From CAZKHG01 sp964552655 (lineage in GTDB: Bacteria; Bacteroidota; Bacteroidia; Bacteroidales; Tenuifilaceae), in NCBI GenBank assembly GCA_964552655.1, contig CAZKHG010000004.1, positions 45,494-109,493 on the forward strand: 64,000 nt of DNA, in the 5' to 3' direction. The translations under genes were made by a program, and so were the position numbers. The notes under the pieces were generated by a model. It made no database searches. It was not told the origin of the DNA and was given only the letters and a program-made list of their open reading frames with translations. Within the stretch, counting starts at the first letter, position 1, and each line of letters starts with the position of its first letter. Shown here piece after piece: positions 27,731-37,089 of the stretch.

Positions 27731-29341
27731 TCAGAAAGAAGCCAAAATCTTTCTAAACTTCGCATTGGGAACAATACCCTCATCATCCTCCGAGTAATCA
27801 GGGAGTATTCTATCTACATAGTACATGTTAATTTCCCCAATATTTTTCGCTGGTACCCTGCCCCTAAATGTGCAATGAAAATAATCCTTGATGAACTGAT
27901 AGGTTGATTCTGAAATATTTACCATTCCCGCTTCACCTGCGGTTTCCATCCGACTGGCGATATTCACGGTATCGCCCCATATATCGTAGGCAAACTTCCA
28001 TTTGCCAACTACGCCAGCGATTACGCTCCCGGTATGGATACCCACCCTTAACCTCCAGACTGGTTCACCCTCAGCTTTTGATAGTTTAGCTTTCTTTTCA
28101 ACATATTTTTGAATTTCAAGTGCTGCAAGAACCGTATCGAACGGGTGACTGTGGTTGGTCCGGGGAATACCCCCAACGCACATATAACTATCCCCGATAG
28201 TTTTGATCTTTTCGATAAACCGCTGCGAGGTGATCTCGTCAAAGGCTTCGAAGTAGGAACCTAAAACGCTCAGGAATTCATCAATTTCTTCGTATGCAAC
28301 TGACAATTTTGAAAAATCAATAAAATCGGTGAAAAGCACCGATACTTCCCTGAATTTTTTGGGTTTGTAAACCCCTTTCTTCTCCAGTGATCTGGCTACT
28401 TCGAACGGGAGTATGTTGTTCAGCAATGCATCAGATTTGGCTTTTTCCTGTTCGAGCGAGATTTTTTGTTTCTCAATTTCTTTACGTTGATCATCCAGCA
28501 GGTTATTCACCTCCTCAAGGTTCTCCGTAATGGTTAACAGGTGTTCATTCTTCTCCTCCAGCTCCTGTTCGGCAATTTTAAGCTCTGTAATATCAGTTTC
28601 TATCGCAACTATCTTACTTATGTCGCCTGATGTATCGAGGATCGGGGTTAATGTAGTCTGAATGAATTTGGTTTTCCCGTTGGGTGTTTCCCATAAGCTA
28701 TCGTAAGTAACACAATCCTTGGTATTCCTGCATTTATTTATGGCTTTATAGGTTATTGGGTTGATTTGGGGGTTAAATAGATTATTGCCAAATTTTCTGT
28801 TGAAATCATCAAGATTACATTCGTACAAGCGTTGAAATCCTTCATTCACCCAGGATATTTCGCCTGCTTCGCTTATTATAATGACAGAATTACCGGCTTT
28901 GCTGGCAGCAGTTGATATAACATTTAGCTGCTCCGATTCAAGCTTCAGCTGGTGGATAAGTTTACCCCGCTGAATTACCTGTCTTATTCTTAACAAAAGT
29001 TCTTCAGATCTGATTGGAGAAAAAATTAAATCATCAACACCCAGGGGTAATCCATTCACATAGTTGGGTTTCAACTCCTCATAATTGCATAAAGCAATAA
29101 TAGGTGTATCAGAAATCTGGTCGTTGCTCCTGACCTGTGAGATTAAATCTTTTACCCATCCATTGTGAAGCGAATTATCAATGAGGATGATATCCGGTTT
29201 GTTTTCCGATATGAATTCAGGGAATTCATTCACAGGTGTTAACACCATTAATTCAAATTCATCACCTAAAGAAGCGAAGGTATCCTTTACTTCATCAATT
29301 CTACTTTTTGAGATTAAAAATGCTACAATTTTATAAACCAT
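27731..29341 (-). CDS. REC-PAS-class III adenylate cyclase
   Basis: 536 residues, cytoplasmic. Residues about 1-125 look like a receiver domain, with Asp55 in IILIDNS, but the usual Lys of the KP turn is replaced (FSPIRSEE). A PAS domain spans about 135-255, a coiled coil about 256-312, and the cyclase domain about 330-510. Metal-binding Asp339 (LFTDFIDFS) and Asp384 (TIGDSYM), purine-selecting Lys380 and Asp453 (AYDIWGDTVN), Asn460 and Arg464 are all present. This is the residue set of adenylate rather than guanylate cyclases. Upstream signals would enter through REC and PAS. No partner kinase is adjacent. Cyclic AMP could act on the CNB-aspartase gene 17 kb away (inference). Confidence 0.9.
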   Translation of the reverse strand: MVYKIVAFLISKSRIDEVKDTFASLGDEFELMVLTPVNEFPEFISENKPDIILIDNSLHNGWVKDLISQVRSNDQISDTPIIALCNYEELKPNYVNGLPLGVDDLIFSPIRSEELLLRIRQVIQRGKLIHQLKLESEQLNVISTAASKAGNSVIIISEAGEISWVNEGFQRLYECNLDDFNRKFGNNLFNPQINPITYKAINKCRNTKDCVTYDSLWETPNGKTKFIQTTLTPILDTSGDISKIVAIETDITELKIAEQELEEKNEHLLTITENLEEVNNLLDDQRKEIEKQKISLEQEKAKSDALLNNILPFEVARSLEKKGVYKPKKFREVSVLFTDFIDFSKLSVAYEEIDEFLSVLGSYFEAFDEITSQRFIEKIKTIGDSYMCVGGIPRTNHSHPFDTVLAALEIQKYVEKKAKLSKAEGEPVWRLRVGIHTGSVIAGVVGKWKFAYDIWGDTVNIASRMETAGEAGMVNISESTYQFIKDYFHCTFRGRVPAKNIGEINMYYVDRILPDYSEDDEGIVPNAKFRKILASF

Positions 29342-29362
29342 CCTCGGTTTTATATTGATATT

Positions 29363-30052
29363 TTAACCTACAAAATCAAATTCCTGCCACAACTTGTCCG
29401 CAGGGGTTGGTGCAACAATTTCAATCAACTGGCCATTTATTGGGTGGCTGAAACTAATTTTCCTTGAATGCAGGTCAATCCCTCCATCCGGGTTTGACCG
29501 GGGAAAGCCATATTTAAGATCACCTTTAACCGGACACCCAATTTTTGCCAGCTGGCACCTGATCTGGTGGTGCCTGCCTGTAATCAAATCAATCTCAAGA
29601 AGATAATAGGTTTTGGTTTTCCCAATAAGGGTGTACCTCAAGGTAGATTCTTTTGATCCAGGCTTTGGTTTATCGTAAACAAATGATTTGTTTTGCTGCG
29701 TGTTTCGGGTTAAATGGTGAGTTAAGGTATCGGAATCCTTGGGTGGTAGTTGTTTTACAAATGCCCAGTAAATCTTTTTTACTTTACCTTCCCTGAAAAG
29801 CTCATTCATCCTGTTTAACCCTTTGCTGGTCTTTGCAAATAGAACCGCGCCACTCACCGGCCGGTCAATCCTGTGAGTAACCTCCAAAAAAACATTCCCG
29901 GGTTTCTTGTCCCTTGTTCTGATATAATCTCTCACCTGATCAAGCAATGAGATATCTCCGCTTTTATCAGCCTGAACGATATCATGACAAGTTTTATTTA
30001 CGGCTAAGAAATGGTTGTCCTCATAAAGAATTCTGTCGGATGAAAATGGCAT
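29363..30052 (-). CDS. RluA-family RNA pseudouridine synthase
   Basis: 229 residues. The catalytic motif is VTHRIDRPVSGAVLFAKT, with the nucleophilic Asp of the RluA family. It is followed by KIYWAFVKQLPP and TGRHHQIRCQLAKIGCPVKGD. There is no N-terminal S4 domain, so it is a short single-domain form. It converts uridine to pseudouridine in rRNA or tRNA; the target site cannot be told. Its ATG is 5 bases downstream of the panB stop, so the two form an operon, with the cyclase gene 21 bases further on. Confidence 0.9.
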   Translation of the reverse strand: MPFSSDRILYEDNHFLAVNKTCHDIVQADKSGDISLLDQVRDYIRTRDKKPGNVFLEVTHRIDRPVSGAVLFAKTSKGLNRMNELFREGKVKKIYWAFVKQLPPKDSDTLTHHLTRNTQQNKSFVYDKPKPGSKESTLRYTLIGKTKTYYLLEIDLITGRHHQIRCQLAKIGCPVKGDLKYGFPRSNPDGGIDLHSRKISFSHPINGQLIEIVAPTPADKLWQEFDFVG

Positions 30053-30057
30053 AAGAA

Positions 30058-30873
30058 TCAGTATTGTTCTTTATCATTAGGGAAATCAAGGTTTTTAACA
30101 TCCTGAATGTAGTTTTTAAATGCTCCCAGCATCTCATCGTACAGGTTGTGGTATCTCCTTAAAAACCTTGGGGAAAACTCCTGGGTAATCCCGAGCATAT
30201 CATGGGTAACAAGAACCTGGCCATCAACACCATTCCCTGCACCAATTCCAATTATTGGTATTCTTAAATCCCGTGCAACCTTCGCTCCAAGCTTGGCCGG
30301 GATTTTTTCAAGCACAATAGAAAAACAACCTGTTTCCTGTAAAATTCTGGCGTCTTCCACCAGCTTGTCAGCCTCTTCCTCGTCCTTGGCACGAACTACA
30401 TAAGTCCCGAATTTATGAATTGACTGAGGGGTGAGCCCGAGGTGACCCATTACCGGGATACCGGCAGATAAAATCCGGGTCACAGAGTCAATGATCTCCT
30501 TGCCTCCTTCAAGTTTAACAGCATCCGCACCGCTTTCTTTCATAATTTTAATGGCTGAATTCAGCGCAAGTTTGGAATTCCCCTGGTATGTGCCAAAAGG
30601 CATATCAACTACTACCAATGCCCGTTTCACTGCTCTTACTACAGAAGATGCATGGTAGATCATCTGATCTAAAGTGATGGGCAGGGTAGATTCGTGGCCA
30701 GCCATAACATTCGAAGCAGAATCGCCCACCAATAATATATCTATTCCTGCGGCATCGAGTATTCTTGCCATGGAGTAATCGTACGCAGTAAGCATTGAAA
30801 TCTTTTCACCCCTCAACTTCATCTCATGCAGTACATGGGTGGTAATTACACGTGCTTTCCCTTCGGTTGACAT
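30058..30873 (-). CDS. panB: 3-methyl-2-oxobutanoate hydroxymethyltransferase
   Basis: 271 residues, the first committed enzyme of pantothenate synthesis. It transfers a hydroxymethyl group from methylene-tetrahydrofolate to ketoisovalerate. Motifs: [51 protein letters not shown], and [17 protein letters not shown] with the metal and substrate residues. Length is normal. No panC or panD lies nearby. It is the first gene of panB-rlu, possibly running on into the cyclase gene. Confidence 0.96.
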   Translation of the reverse strand: MSTEGKARVITTHVLHEMKLRGEKISMLTAYDYSMARILDAAGIDILLVGDSASNVMAGHESTLPITLDQMIYHASSVVRAVKRALVVVDMPFGTYQGNSKLALNSAIKIMKESGADAVKLEGGKEIIDSVTRILSAGIPVMGHLGLTPQSIHKFGTYVVRAKDEEEADKLVEDARILQETGCFSIVLEKIPAKLGAKVARDLRIPIIGIGAGNGVDGQVLVTHDMLGITQEFSPRFLRRYHNLYDEMLGAFKNYIQDVKNLDFPNDKEQY

Positions 30874-30908
30874 AGCTTATGTTTTTTTAGTAATCAATTA
30901 TGAGTTTA

Positions 30909-30916
30909 CAAAATTA
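30909..30916 (-). promoter_or_regulatory. Putative -7 box of panB
   Basis: TAATTTTG on the minus strand, a perfect TAnnTTTG, about 36 bases before the ATG. The -33 region is only T-rich. Confidence 0.4.
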
Positions 30917-31122
30917 AGGCAATATTTTGATATAAAATGGTTTTATTAAAACTTAAAGAATGGCTGACGAATTGTCAGCAATAATCCAAAAAATTTAATA
31001 ATGAGCCACTTATATCAAATATAATGTTGAATATCAAAATTGAAAATTTATATTATGCATTTTGTCTGTCAGTTATTCAAGAATTATCGCTCAGATTATG
31101 TCATATTTTCACCGGTTTATTC

Positions 31123-31139
31123 TTGGCACAACGATTGAA
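31123..31139 (+). promoter_or_regulatory. Candidate sigma-54 promoter of dnaK
   Basis: TTGGCACAACGATTGAA matches the sigma-54 consensus TTGGCAC-N5-TTGCA with the correct 10-base GG-to-GA spacing and one mismatch at the -12 GC. Transcription would start near 31150, giving a 37-base leader. No TAnnTTTG box is seen here. The other TGGCAC occurrences I noticed in the window lie inside genes. Confidence 0.45.
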
Positions 31140-31186
31140 AGCTATGGGCTGTAAAGATTAACAGCTAAAAATTAAACAATATAACA

Positions 31187-33106
31187 ATGGCAAAAATTAT
31201 TGGTATTGATTTAGGAACAACCAACTCTTGTGTTGCAGTAATGGAAGGCAACGAGCCGGTTGTTATAGCAAACAGCGAAGGGAAACGAACTACCCCTTCA
31301 GTAGTTGGCTTTATTGAAAATGGCGAGCGCAAGGTTGGTGATCCTGCTAAGCGCCAGGCGATTACTAATCCCAAGAAAACGGTATATTCAATCAAGAGGT
31401 TCATGGGTGAAACCTTTGAAAAGGTTCAAAATGTTGAGGTTCCTCGTGTACCATATCAGGTAACCCGCGGAGAAAACAACACGCCCAGGGTAGTTATTGA
31501 TGACAGGAAATACACACCGCAGGAAATTTCTGCCATGATCCTTCAGAAGATGAAAAAGACTGCCGAGGATTACCTGGGGACAGAAGTTACCGAGGCGGTT
31601 ATCACAGTTCCTGCATATTTTAGCGATTCACAACGCCAGGCCACTAAAGAGGCCGGAGAAATAGCCGGATTAAAGGTGCGTCGTATTATCAACGAACCAA
31701 CAGCAGCAGCATTGGCTTATGGTCTTGATAAGAAAGCGACCGATCTTAAAATTGCAGTTTACGACCTTGGTGGCGGAACTTTTGACATATCAATACTTGA
31801 GCTTGGTGATGGCGTTTTCGAAGTAAAATCTACTAATGGGGATACTCACCTTGGCGGTGATGATTTTGACCAGACCATCATTGACTGGTTGGCTCAGGAG
31901 TTTTTAAAAGATGAAGGCATAGATCTTCGGAAAGATCCAATGGCTTTACAGCGCCTGAAAGAAGCCGCTGAGAAAGCAAAAATTGAACTTTCAAGCACAA
32001 CCACTACTGAGATCAACCTGCCGTATATCATGCCGGTAAACGGGATTCCAAAGCATTTGGTAAAAACATTAACAAGAGCTCAATTCGAGAAACTGGCAGA
32101 TCATCTGATTCAGAAGACTGTTGAACCTTGCCGTAAGGCACTGAGTGATGCCGGATTACAAACCTCCGATATTAACGAGGTGATTCTTGTTGGGGGTTCA
32201 ACCCGTATCCCGGCAATTCAGCAAATTGTGGAGAAGTTTTTTGGTAAAACACCCAACAGGAGTGTTAATCCCGATGAGGTTGTTGCCGTTGGTGCTGCCA
32301 TTCAGGGAGGTGTTTTGACCGGTGAGGTTAAAGATGTACTGCTACTCGACGTAACTCCCCTTTCGCTTGGCATTGAAACAATGGGTGGCGTATTTACCCG
32401 GTTAATTGAATCCAACACAACCATTCCAACAAGGAAATCGGAGACATTTACCACTGCTTCCGATAATCAACCATCGGTTGAAATCCATATACTCCAGGGA
32501 GAACGTCCTTTGGCAAAAGATAATAAAACCATTGGCCGTTTCCACCTGGATGGCATTCCCCCTGCCCCTCGTGGAATTCCTCAAATCGAAGTAACTTTTG
32601 ATATTGATGCCAATGGCATTTTACACGTATCGGCAAAAGATAAAGGAACCGGAAAGGAACAACGGATCAGAATTGAAGCTTCATCCGGTTTAACCGAAAG
32701 TGAAATTAAACGGATGCGTGATGAGGCCAAAGCAAACGAGGAAACGGACAAAAAAGAAAAAGAGCGGATTGATAAGATGAATGCTGCCGACAGCCTGATC
32801 TTCCAAACCGAAAAACAGCTGAAAGAATTTGGGGATAAACTTCCTGCCGATAAAAAGGCACCTATTGAACAGGCCTTACAAAGGTTGAAGGATGCTCACA
32901 AGAATCAGGATATCGTAGCAATAGAATCAGCGATGGAGGAACTTAATAGGGTTTGGCAAGCCGCTTCAGAGGAGCTTTACAAGGCAAGCCAGGCATCAGG
33001 ACAACAAGCACAGCAGGCATCGGGACCAAGTGATCCGGGTGCCGGGTCATCATCAAAAAAAGATGATAAAGAGGTTACAGATGTCGATTTTGAAGAAGTG
33101 AAATAA
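31187..33106 (+). CDS. dnaK: Molecular chaperone DnaK (Hsp70)
   Basis: 639 residues. Starts with [18 protein letters not shown]. The ATPase domain has [17 protein letters not shown] and [13 protein letters not shown]; the substrate-binding domain follows [14 protein letters not shown]. The C-terminal tail is Gln/Ser-rich and ends with DVDFEEVK, the usual co-chaperone-binding EEVD-like end. It folds and protects proteins with DnaJ and GrpE, neither of which is encoded nearby. Monocistronic, with its own candidate sigma-54 promoter and a strong terminator. Confidence 0.98.
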   Translation: MAKIIGIDLGTTNSCVAVMEGNEPVVIANSEGKRTTPSVVGFIENGERKVGDPAKRQAITNPKKTVYSIKRFMGETFEKVQNVEVPRVPYQVTRGENNTPRVVIDDRKYTPQEISAMILQKMKKTAEDYLGTEVTEAVITVPAYFSDSQRQATKEAGEIAGLKVRRIINEPTAAALAYGLDKKATDLKIAVYDLGGGTFDISILELGDGVFEVKSTNGDTHLGGDDFDQTIIDWLAQEFLKDEGIDLRKDPMALQRLKEAAEKAKIELSSTTTTEINLPYIMPVNGIPKHLVKTLTRAQFEKLADHLIQKTVEPCRKALSDAGLQTSDINEVILVGGSTRIPAIQQIVEKFFGKTPNRSVNPDEVVAVGAAIQGGVLTGEVKDVLLLDVTPLSLGIETMGGVFTRLIESNTTIPTRKSETFTTASDNQPSVEIHILQGERPLAKDNKTIGRFHLDGIPPAPRGIPQIEVTFDIDANGILHVSAKDKGTGKEQRIRIEASSGLTESEIKRMRDEAKANEETDKKEKERIDKMNAADSLIFQTEKQLKEFGDKLPADKKAPIEQALQRLKDAHKNQDIVAIESAMEELNRVWQAASEELYKASQASGQQAQQASGPSDPGAGSSSKKDDKEVTDVDFEEVK

Positions 33107-33125
33107 GAATTAAATTTTTAAAGGG

Positions 33126-33159
33126 TGGAGCCTCCTATGTGGAGGCTTTTCTTTTTTTT
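33126..33159 (+). terminator. Terminator of dnaK
   Basis: AGCCTCC/GGAGGCT with a 5-base loop followed by TTTTCTTTTTTTT, 22 bases past the stop. Confidence 0.9.
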
Positions 33160-33240
33160 GGGCATATCGTGTTTTTAATTTAAAATCGGTAATTTTGATT
33201 GGTTCAAAATTTGAACGAGAACATCATAAAACATAACCTT

Positions 33241-34044
33241 ATGATTATGATTAAATCAGCATCTATCACTGCCTTTTTGTTTTTGTGTATATGTACATTT
33301 GCCCAAACCGACACGGTTTTCAACCAAACCGATAATAAAGGATTGAAACAAGGCTTTTGGAAAAAAAACTACCCTAACGGAAAAACTGCATATCGTGGTT
33401 TTTTTAAAGATGATAAACCCCGAGGGGTTTTTAAAAGGTACTATGAAGGTGGCTCCATTAAAGTTGTTTTAGATTGGAATGAAAACGGTGAATATGCCAG
33501 CGCAAAATTCTTTTATTCAAATGGTAAACTGGCTGTTGAAGGCTTTTACGCCAATAATCAAAAAGATAGCCTATGGAAATACTATTCACCCGAAAACAGG
33601 TTGGTATTTGAGGAATCGTATAAAAAGGGGTTGAAGCATGGCAATTATAAGAGTTACTATAAGGATGGATCAGTTTATGAAACATTAACCTGGAAAAACG
33701 GGAAGAAATCTGGGGTAATGGTCCAATATTTTGAGAACGGACAGTTTAAAGCATCTGTTAAATACATTGATGATATTCAAAATGGACCAGTTAAAACATA
33801 TTTTTACAGTGGTACCCTTCAGATTGATGGGAATTATAAAGATGGCGTCAAAGAAGGTGTTTGGAAGGTTTATAATCCCGATGGCAAACTTGCCAGAGAA
33901 GTTAAATACATAAACGGGTACCCTGAGAAATTTAGTGAAGAGATGGAACGGGAGAATAAAATTTTACAGGATTTGATTAGAAACATTGGCAGAATCCCGG
34001 AGCCAACTGTTGAAGAGTTTATTCAGAAAATGGGCGGTTATTAG
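33241..34044 (+). CDS. Exported YwqK/MORN-like repeat protein
   Basis: 267 residues from ATG 33241; a longer frame starts at TTG 33199 but the signal peptide fits the ATG. After the signal peptide (about residues 1-22) come about nine repeats of the type G-x-x-x-G-x-W-K-x-Y-x-x-N/D-G-K/S, for example KQGFWKKNYPNGKTAYRG and KEGVWKVYNPDGKLARE. This is the YwqK/MORN-like fold. Despite the family name (YwqK antitoxin), Bacteroidota exported forms are not shown to be antitoxins and no toxin is next to it. It is 25 bases before the subtilase gene. Confidence 0.85.
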   Translation: MIMIKSASITAFLFLCICTFAQTDTVFNQTDNKGLKQGFWKKNYPNGKTAYRGFFKDDKPRGVFKRYYEGGSIKVVLDWNENGEYASAKFFYSNGKLAVEGFYANNQKDSLWKYYSPENRLVFEESYKKGLKHGNYKSYYKDGSVYETLTWKNGKKSGVMVQYFENGQFKASVKYIDDIQNGPVKTYFYSGTLQIDGNYKDGVKEGVWKVYNPDGKLAREVKYINGYPEKFSEEMERENKILQDLIRNIGRIPEPTVEEFIQKMGGY

Positions 34045-34069
34045 CTCTTATACACATGCTTTCTAATAA

Positions 34070-35713
34070 ATGCAAATAGTTCAAAGGCTAATATTCATTT
34101 GCATACTAGTGTCAAGTTGGAATGTACTACTTGCACAGGATAAATATTTTATTTCATTTTCTGATAAAAATGACTCCCCTTTTTCACCAGAACACCCGGA
34201 GCAATTTTTATCTCAGCGTGCAATCGAACGAAGAGTTAAGCAGGGAATTGAAATATCCGAAATAGATTTGCCGGTAAACCCTTTATACACCCAACAGGTT
34301 GCAGCAACCGGGGCAAAAATACTTTATACAACTAAATGGTTTAATGGGGCTGTAATCAGCATTAATCACCCTGTTCAACTGGAAACAACCCTGAGCCTGG
34401 AATTTGTAAACGGGGCAAAAAGGGTGTTTGTTAGCAAGACAAAAAGTCTAGGCAATGAAGATGATATTTTTGAAAAGAATTATCATTTTTCGAAGTCAAA
34501 GGGCGATGTTTACAGCTATGGTCAATCAGCTACACAGGTTAAAATGCTTAATGGGCATAGCTTGCATAACAATGGATTTCAGGGCCAGGGAAAAGTTATT
34601 GCCTTGTTAGATGCCGGTTTTTACAATGTAAATACCCTTAGTGCATTTGCATACTTGCGCGAAAATAACATGATCCTTGGTACAAAAGATTTTGTAAATA
34701 ACCTTTCGGATATATACAGTGAACACACCCATGGAATGATGGTTCTATCAATCCTGGCTGGATTTCTCCAGGGACAACTTGTTGGTACAGCGCCTGAAGC
34801 AAGCTATTGGCTGATTCGCACCGAAGATGCCAGCACCGAACAGATTATAGAGGAGTATAACTGGGTAGCAGGGGCTGAATTTGCCGATAGTGCTGGTGTT
34901 GACGTGATTAATACTTCGCTGGGATATACGACCTTTGATGTTGACTTGCAAAATCATACCTACCAGAACATGGATGGGAAAACAACACCAATCTCTATTG
35001 CTGCCGAGATAGCAGCAAAACGTGGGATGATAATTGTAGTAAGCGCCGGGAATGAAGGGAATAACGCCTGGCAATATATTTCTGCACCAGCTGATGCTAA
35101 AGAAATCCTTACCGTTGGATCGGTTAATGCCGATCGTGTCAGGTCAGGGTTTAGTTCAATCGGGCCAAGTAGCGATGGCCGGATAAAACCGGATATAGCA
35201 GCTATGGGGAGCGGAACTGTGGTCCAGATGCCCAACGGAACAATTGGCACAGCTAATGGAACTTCCTTATCGGCTCCCGTGATAACTGGTTTGGTCGCAT
35301 GCCTTTGGCAGGCTTTGCCTGAATTATCCGCATCGGAAATCAGGGATCTCATAATGAAATCCTCTTCATCCTATAATAATCCCGATAATTTTCTTGGGTA
35401 TGGATTACCAGATTTCTCGGCTGCGCTGAATGGCATTAACCCAAATAATTTGTTTTCAAAATCAATGATAGTCCTTCCCAACCCCTTTTCAAACTTTTTT
35501 ACTTTAAAATTTGCAAACGAAAACCAAGCAGATGTCAATATCAAGCTTTACAATTATACCGGTCAATTATTATTTAATATCAACACAGAACTGGTTGATG
35601 GTCAAGCTAAAATTGATTTACCCGAAGGGTTGCCGGATGGGTTGATGATTGTGGTTGCTCATTTCAAAGACTATGTGAGATCAGCCAAGGCAATTAAAAA
35701 ATCTACCAGCTGA
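34070..35713 (+). CDS. Secreted S8 (subtilisin-like) serine peptidase with type IX sorting domain
   Basis: 547 residues. A signal peptide (about 1-22) and a propeptide-like region precede the S8 domain: Asp in VIALLDAGFYNV, His in SEHTHGMMVLSILAG, Asn region VVSAGNEGNN and Ser in NGTSLSAPVITG. Residues about 465-547 form a T9SS type A C-terminal domain: LPNPFSNFFTLKF, IKLYNYTGQLLF and GLPDGLMIVVAHFKD. The protein should cross the outer membrane by the type IX system and be cell-surface attached or released. It lies in a plus-strand run with ywqK-like and xseA genes, 2 bases before xseA. Confidence 0.93.
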   Translation: MQIVQRLIFICILVSSWNVLLAQDKYFISFSDKNDSPFSPEHPEQFLSQRAIERRVKQGIEISEIDLPVNPLYTQQVAATGAKILYTTKWFNGAVISINHPVQLETTLSLEFVNGAKRVFVSKTKSLGNEDDIFEKNYHFSKSKGDVYSYGQSATQVKMLNGHSLHNNGFQGQGKVIALLDAGFYNVNTLSAFAYLRENNMILGTKDFVNNLSDIYSEHTHGMMVLSILAGFLQGQLVGTAPEASYWLIRTEDASTEQIIEEYNWVAGAEFADSAGVDVINTSLGYTTFDVDLQNHTYQNMDGKTTPISIAAEIAAKRGMIIVVSAGNEGNNAWQYISAPADAKEILTVGSVNADRVRSGFSSIGPSSDGRIKPDIAAMGSGTVVQMPNGTIGTANGTSLSAPVITGLVACLWQALPELSASEIRDLIMKSSSSYNNPDNFLGYGLPDFSAALNGINPNNLFSKSMIVLPNPFSNFFTLKFANENQADVNIKLYNYTGQLLFNINTELVDGQAKIDLPEGLPDGLMIVVAHFKDYVRSAKAIKKSTS

Positions 35714-35715
35714 TA

Positions 35716-37020
35716 ATGGCCACTCCCGATAAAATCACCCTTTTTGAACTGAATGAGAGAGTTAAACTTGCTCTTGCAAAAACTTTCAATACAAGCTATT
35801 GGGTAATTGCAGAAATCAGCGAGGTTAAGGAAACTATAAATGGACATTGCTACCTGGAGCTGATTCAAAAAGACGAGATGAGGGATGCTCCCAAAGCCCG
35901 GGCGAGGGCAACCATCTGGGCATATACGTATCGGATGTTAAAACCCTATTTTGAAACCTCAACTAACCGCCCTCTTTCGCCAGGCATCAAGATTTTGGTG
36001 CAATGTGAAGTCGTTTTTCACGAAGTTTTTGGGTTCTCGCTGAATATCATGGATATTGAACCAACTTTTACTATTGGGGATATTGAACAGCAACGTCGTG
36101 AAACAATTGAGCAACTTGTGTCGGATGGAATTTTCGATATGAATAAAGGCCTGGAATTGCCTATGCTGCCAAAAAGAGTTGCGGTAATCTCTTCGTTAAT
36201 GGCAGCCGGATATCAGGACTTTGTGAACCAGCTGGCAAACAATGATTATGGCTATAAAATTGAGTACAAGTTGTACCAGGCTGTAATGCAAGGGAATGAA
36301 GCCGAGGCGTCAATTATTAAAGCTTTAGAACAAATATATAATTCACCGGATGATTTTGATGCTGTAATTATAATCCGAGGGGGTGGATCTCAGGCCGATC
36401 TTTCGTGTTTTGATTCCTACTTGCTTTCTGCACATGTAGCCCAATTCCCACTACCCGTGATAACGGGGATTGGCCATGACAAGGATGTTTCTGTGGTGGA
36501 CCTGGTAGCTCACACTAAGCTAAAAACACCCACGGCGGTTGCCGAGTTCCTAATCGGAAAGTTTATCAATGCTGAATCGGTTGCCGTTGACCTGGCAAAA
36601 CAGGTTGCCGACATTGTTGAAAACAATATTTTTAAGAATCAGGTGAAACTTCAAAAGATAATTTCTATATTTCCATCAGTAACCCTAAAAAAAACCAGCT
36701 TTGAAAAACTTCAGCTTGAACGTAAAAACATATCGGTTATAAATTTGATATCAAACTATTTTACAGCACTCCAATTTCAAAATCAGAAAGCTCAAAACTC
36801 AATCAACTCATTAGTTGTCCAACAATTGGACAAAAAGAAACAAGATATAAAACTATTAGAAAGTAAACTCACTATTCTAAACCCTGAAAACATTCTAAAA
36901 AGAGGTTTTTCAATGACCCTCAAGGATGGAATAATTATCACCAGCAAAACACAGGTAGAAAAAGGAGAATTGATTACAACTATCCTAAAGGATGGCAAAA
37001 TTTCCAGCCAGGTTTCCTAA
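35716..37020 (+). CDS. xseA: Exodeoxyribonuclease VII large subunit
   Basis: 434 residues. N-terminal OB-fold (WVIAEISEVKETINGHCYLELI), then the catalytic region KRVAVISSLMAAGYQDFVNQL, VIIIRGGGSQADLSCFDSY, and PVITGIGHDKDVSVVDLVAHTKLKTPTAVAEF, in which the conserved Asp and His lie. A coiled-coil C-terminus ends in ILKRGFSMT. With XseB it degrades single-stranded DNA. The matching xseB lies 7.8 kb downstream on the same strand, behind three signalling genes. It begins 2 bases after the subtilase stop. Confidence 0.95.
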   Translation: MATPDKITLFELNERVKLALAKTFNTSYWVIAEISEVKETINGHCYLELIQKDEMRDAPKARARATIWAYTYRMLKPYFETSTNRPLSPGIKILVQCEVVFHEVFGFSLNIMDIEPTFTIGDIEQQRRETIEQLVSDGIFDMNKGLELPMLPKRVAVISSLMAAGYQDFVNQLANNDYGYKIEYKLYQAVMQGNEAEASIIKALEQIYNSPDDFDAVIIIRGGGSQADLSCFDSYLLSAHVAQFPLPVITGIGHDKDVSVVDLVAHTKLKTPTAVAEFLIGKFINAESVAVDLAKQVADIVENNIFKNQVKLQKIISIFPSVTLKKTSFEKLQLERKNISVINLISNYFTALQFQNQKAQNSINSLVVQQLDKKKQDIKLLESKLTILNPENILKRGFSMTLKDGIIITSKTQVEKGELITTILKDGKISSQVS

Positions 37021-37089
37021 AAGACCATTTTAATTGTTGCTTAGGTGCTACATTTTTCCTACTTTGCCAACCTTTAATACCTGTGCGTC

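Larger units (their letters stand above)
30874..31186. other. Divergent intergenic region between panB and dnaK
   Basis: 313 bases, AT-rich. It holds a panB -7 box at 30909-30916 (minus) and a sigma-54-like site for dnaK at 31123-31139 (plus). I see no ORF of useful size, no tRNA and no strong hairpin in the rest. Confidence 0.6.

Noticed and set aside
33241..34044. YwqK-like protein as an antitoxin of a toxin-antitoxin pair
   Set aside because: It is exported by a signal peptide and no toxin gene is adjacent; the name is from distant relatives.
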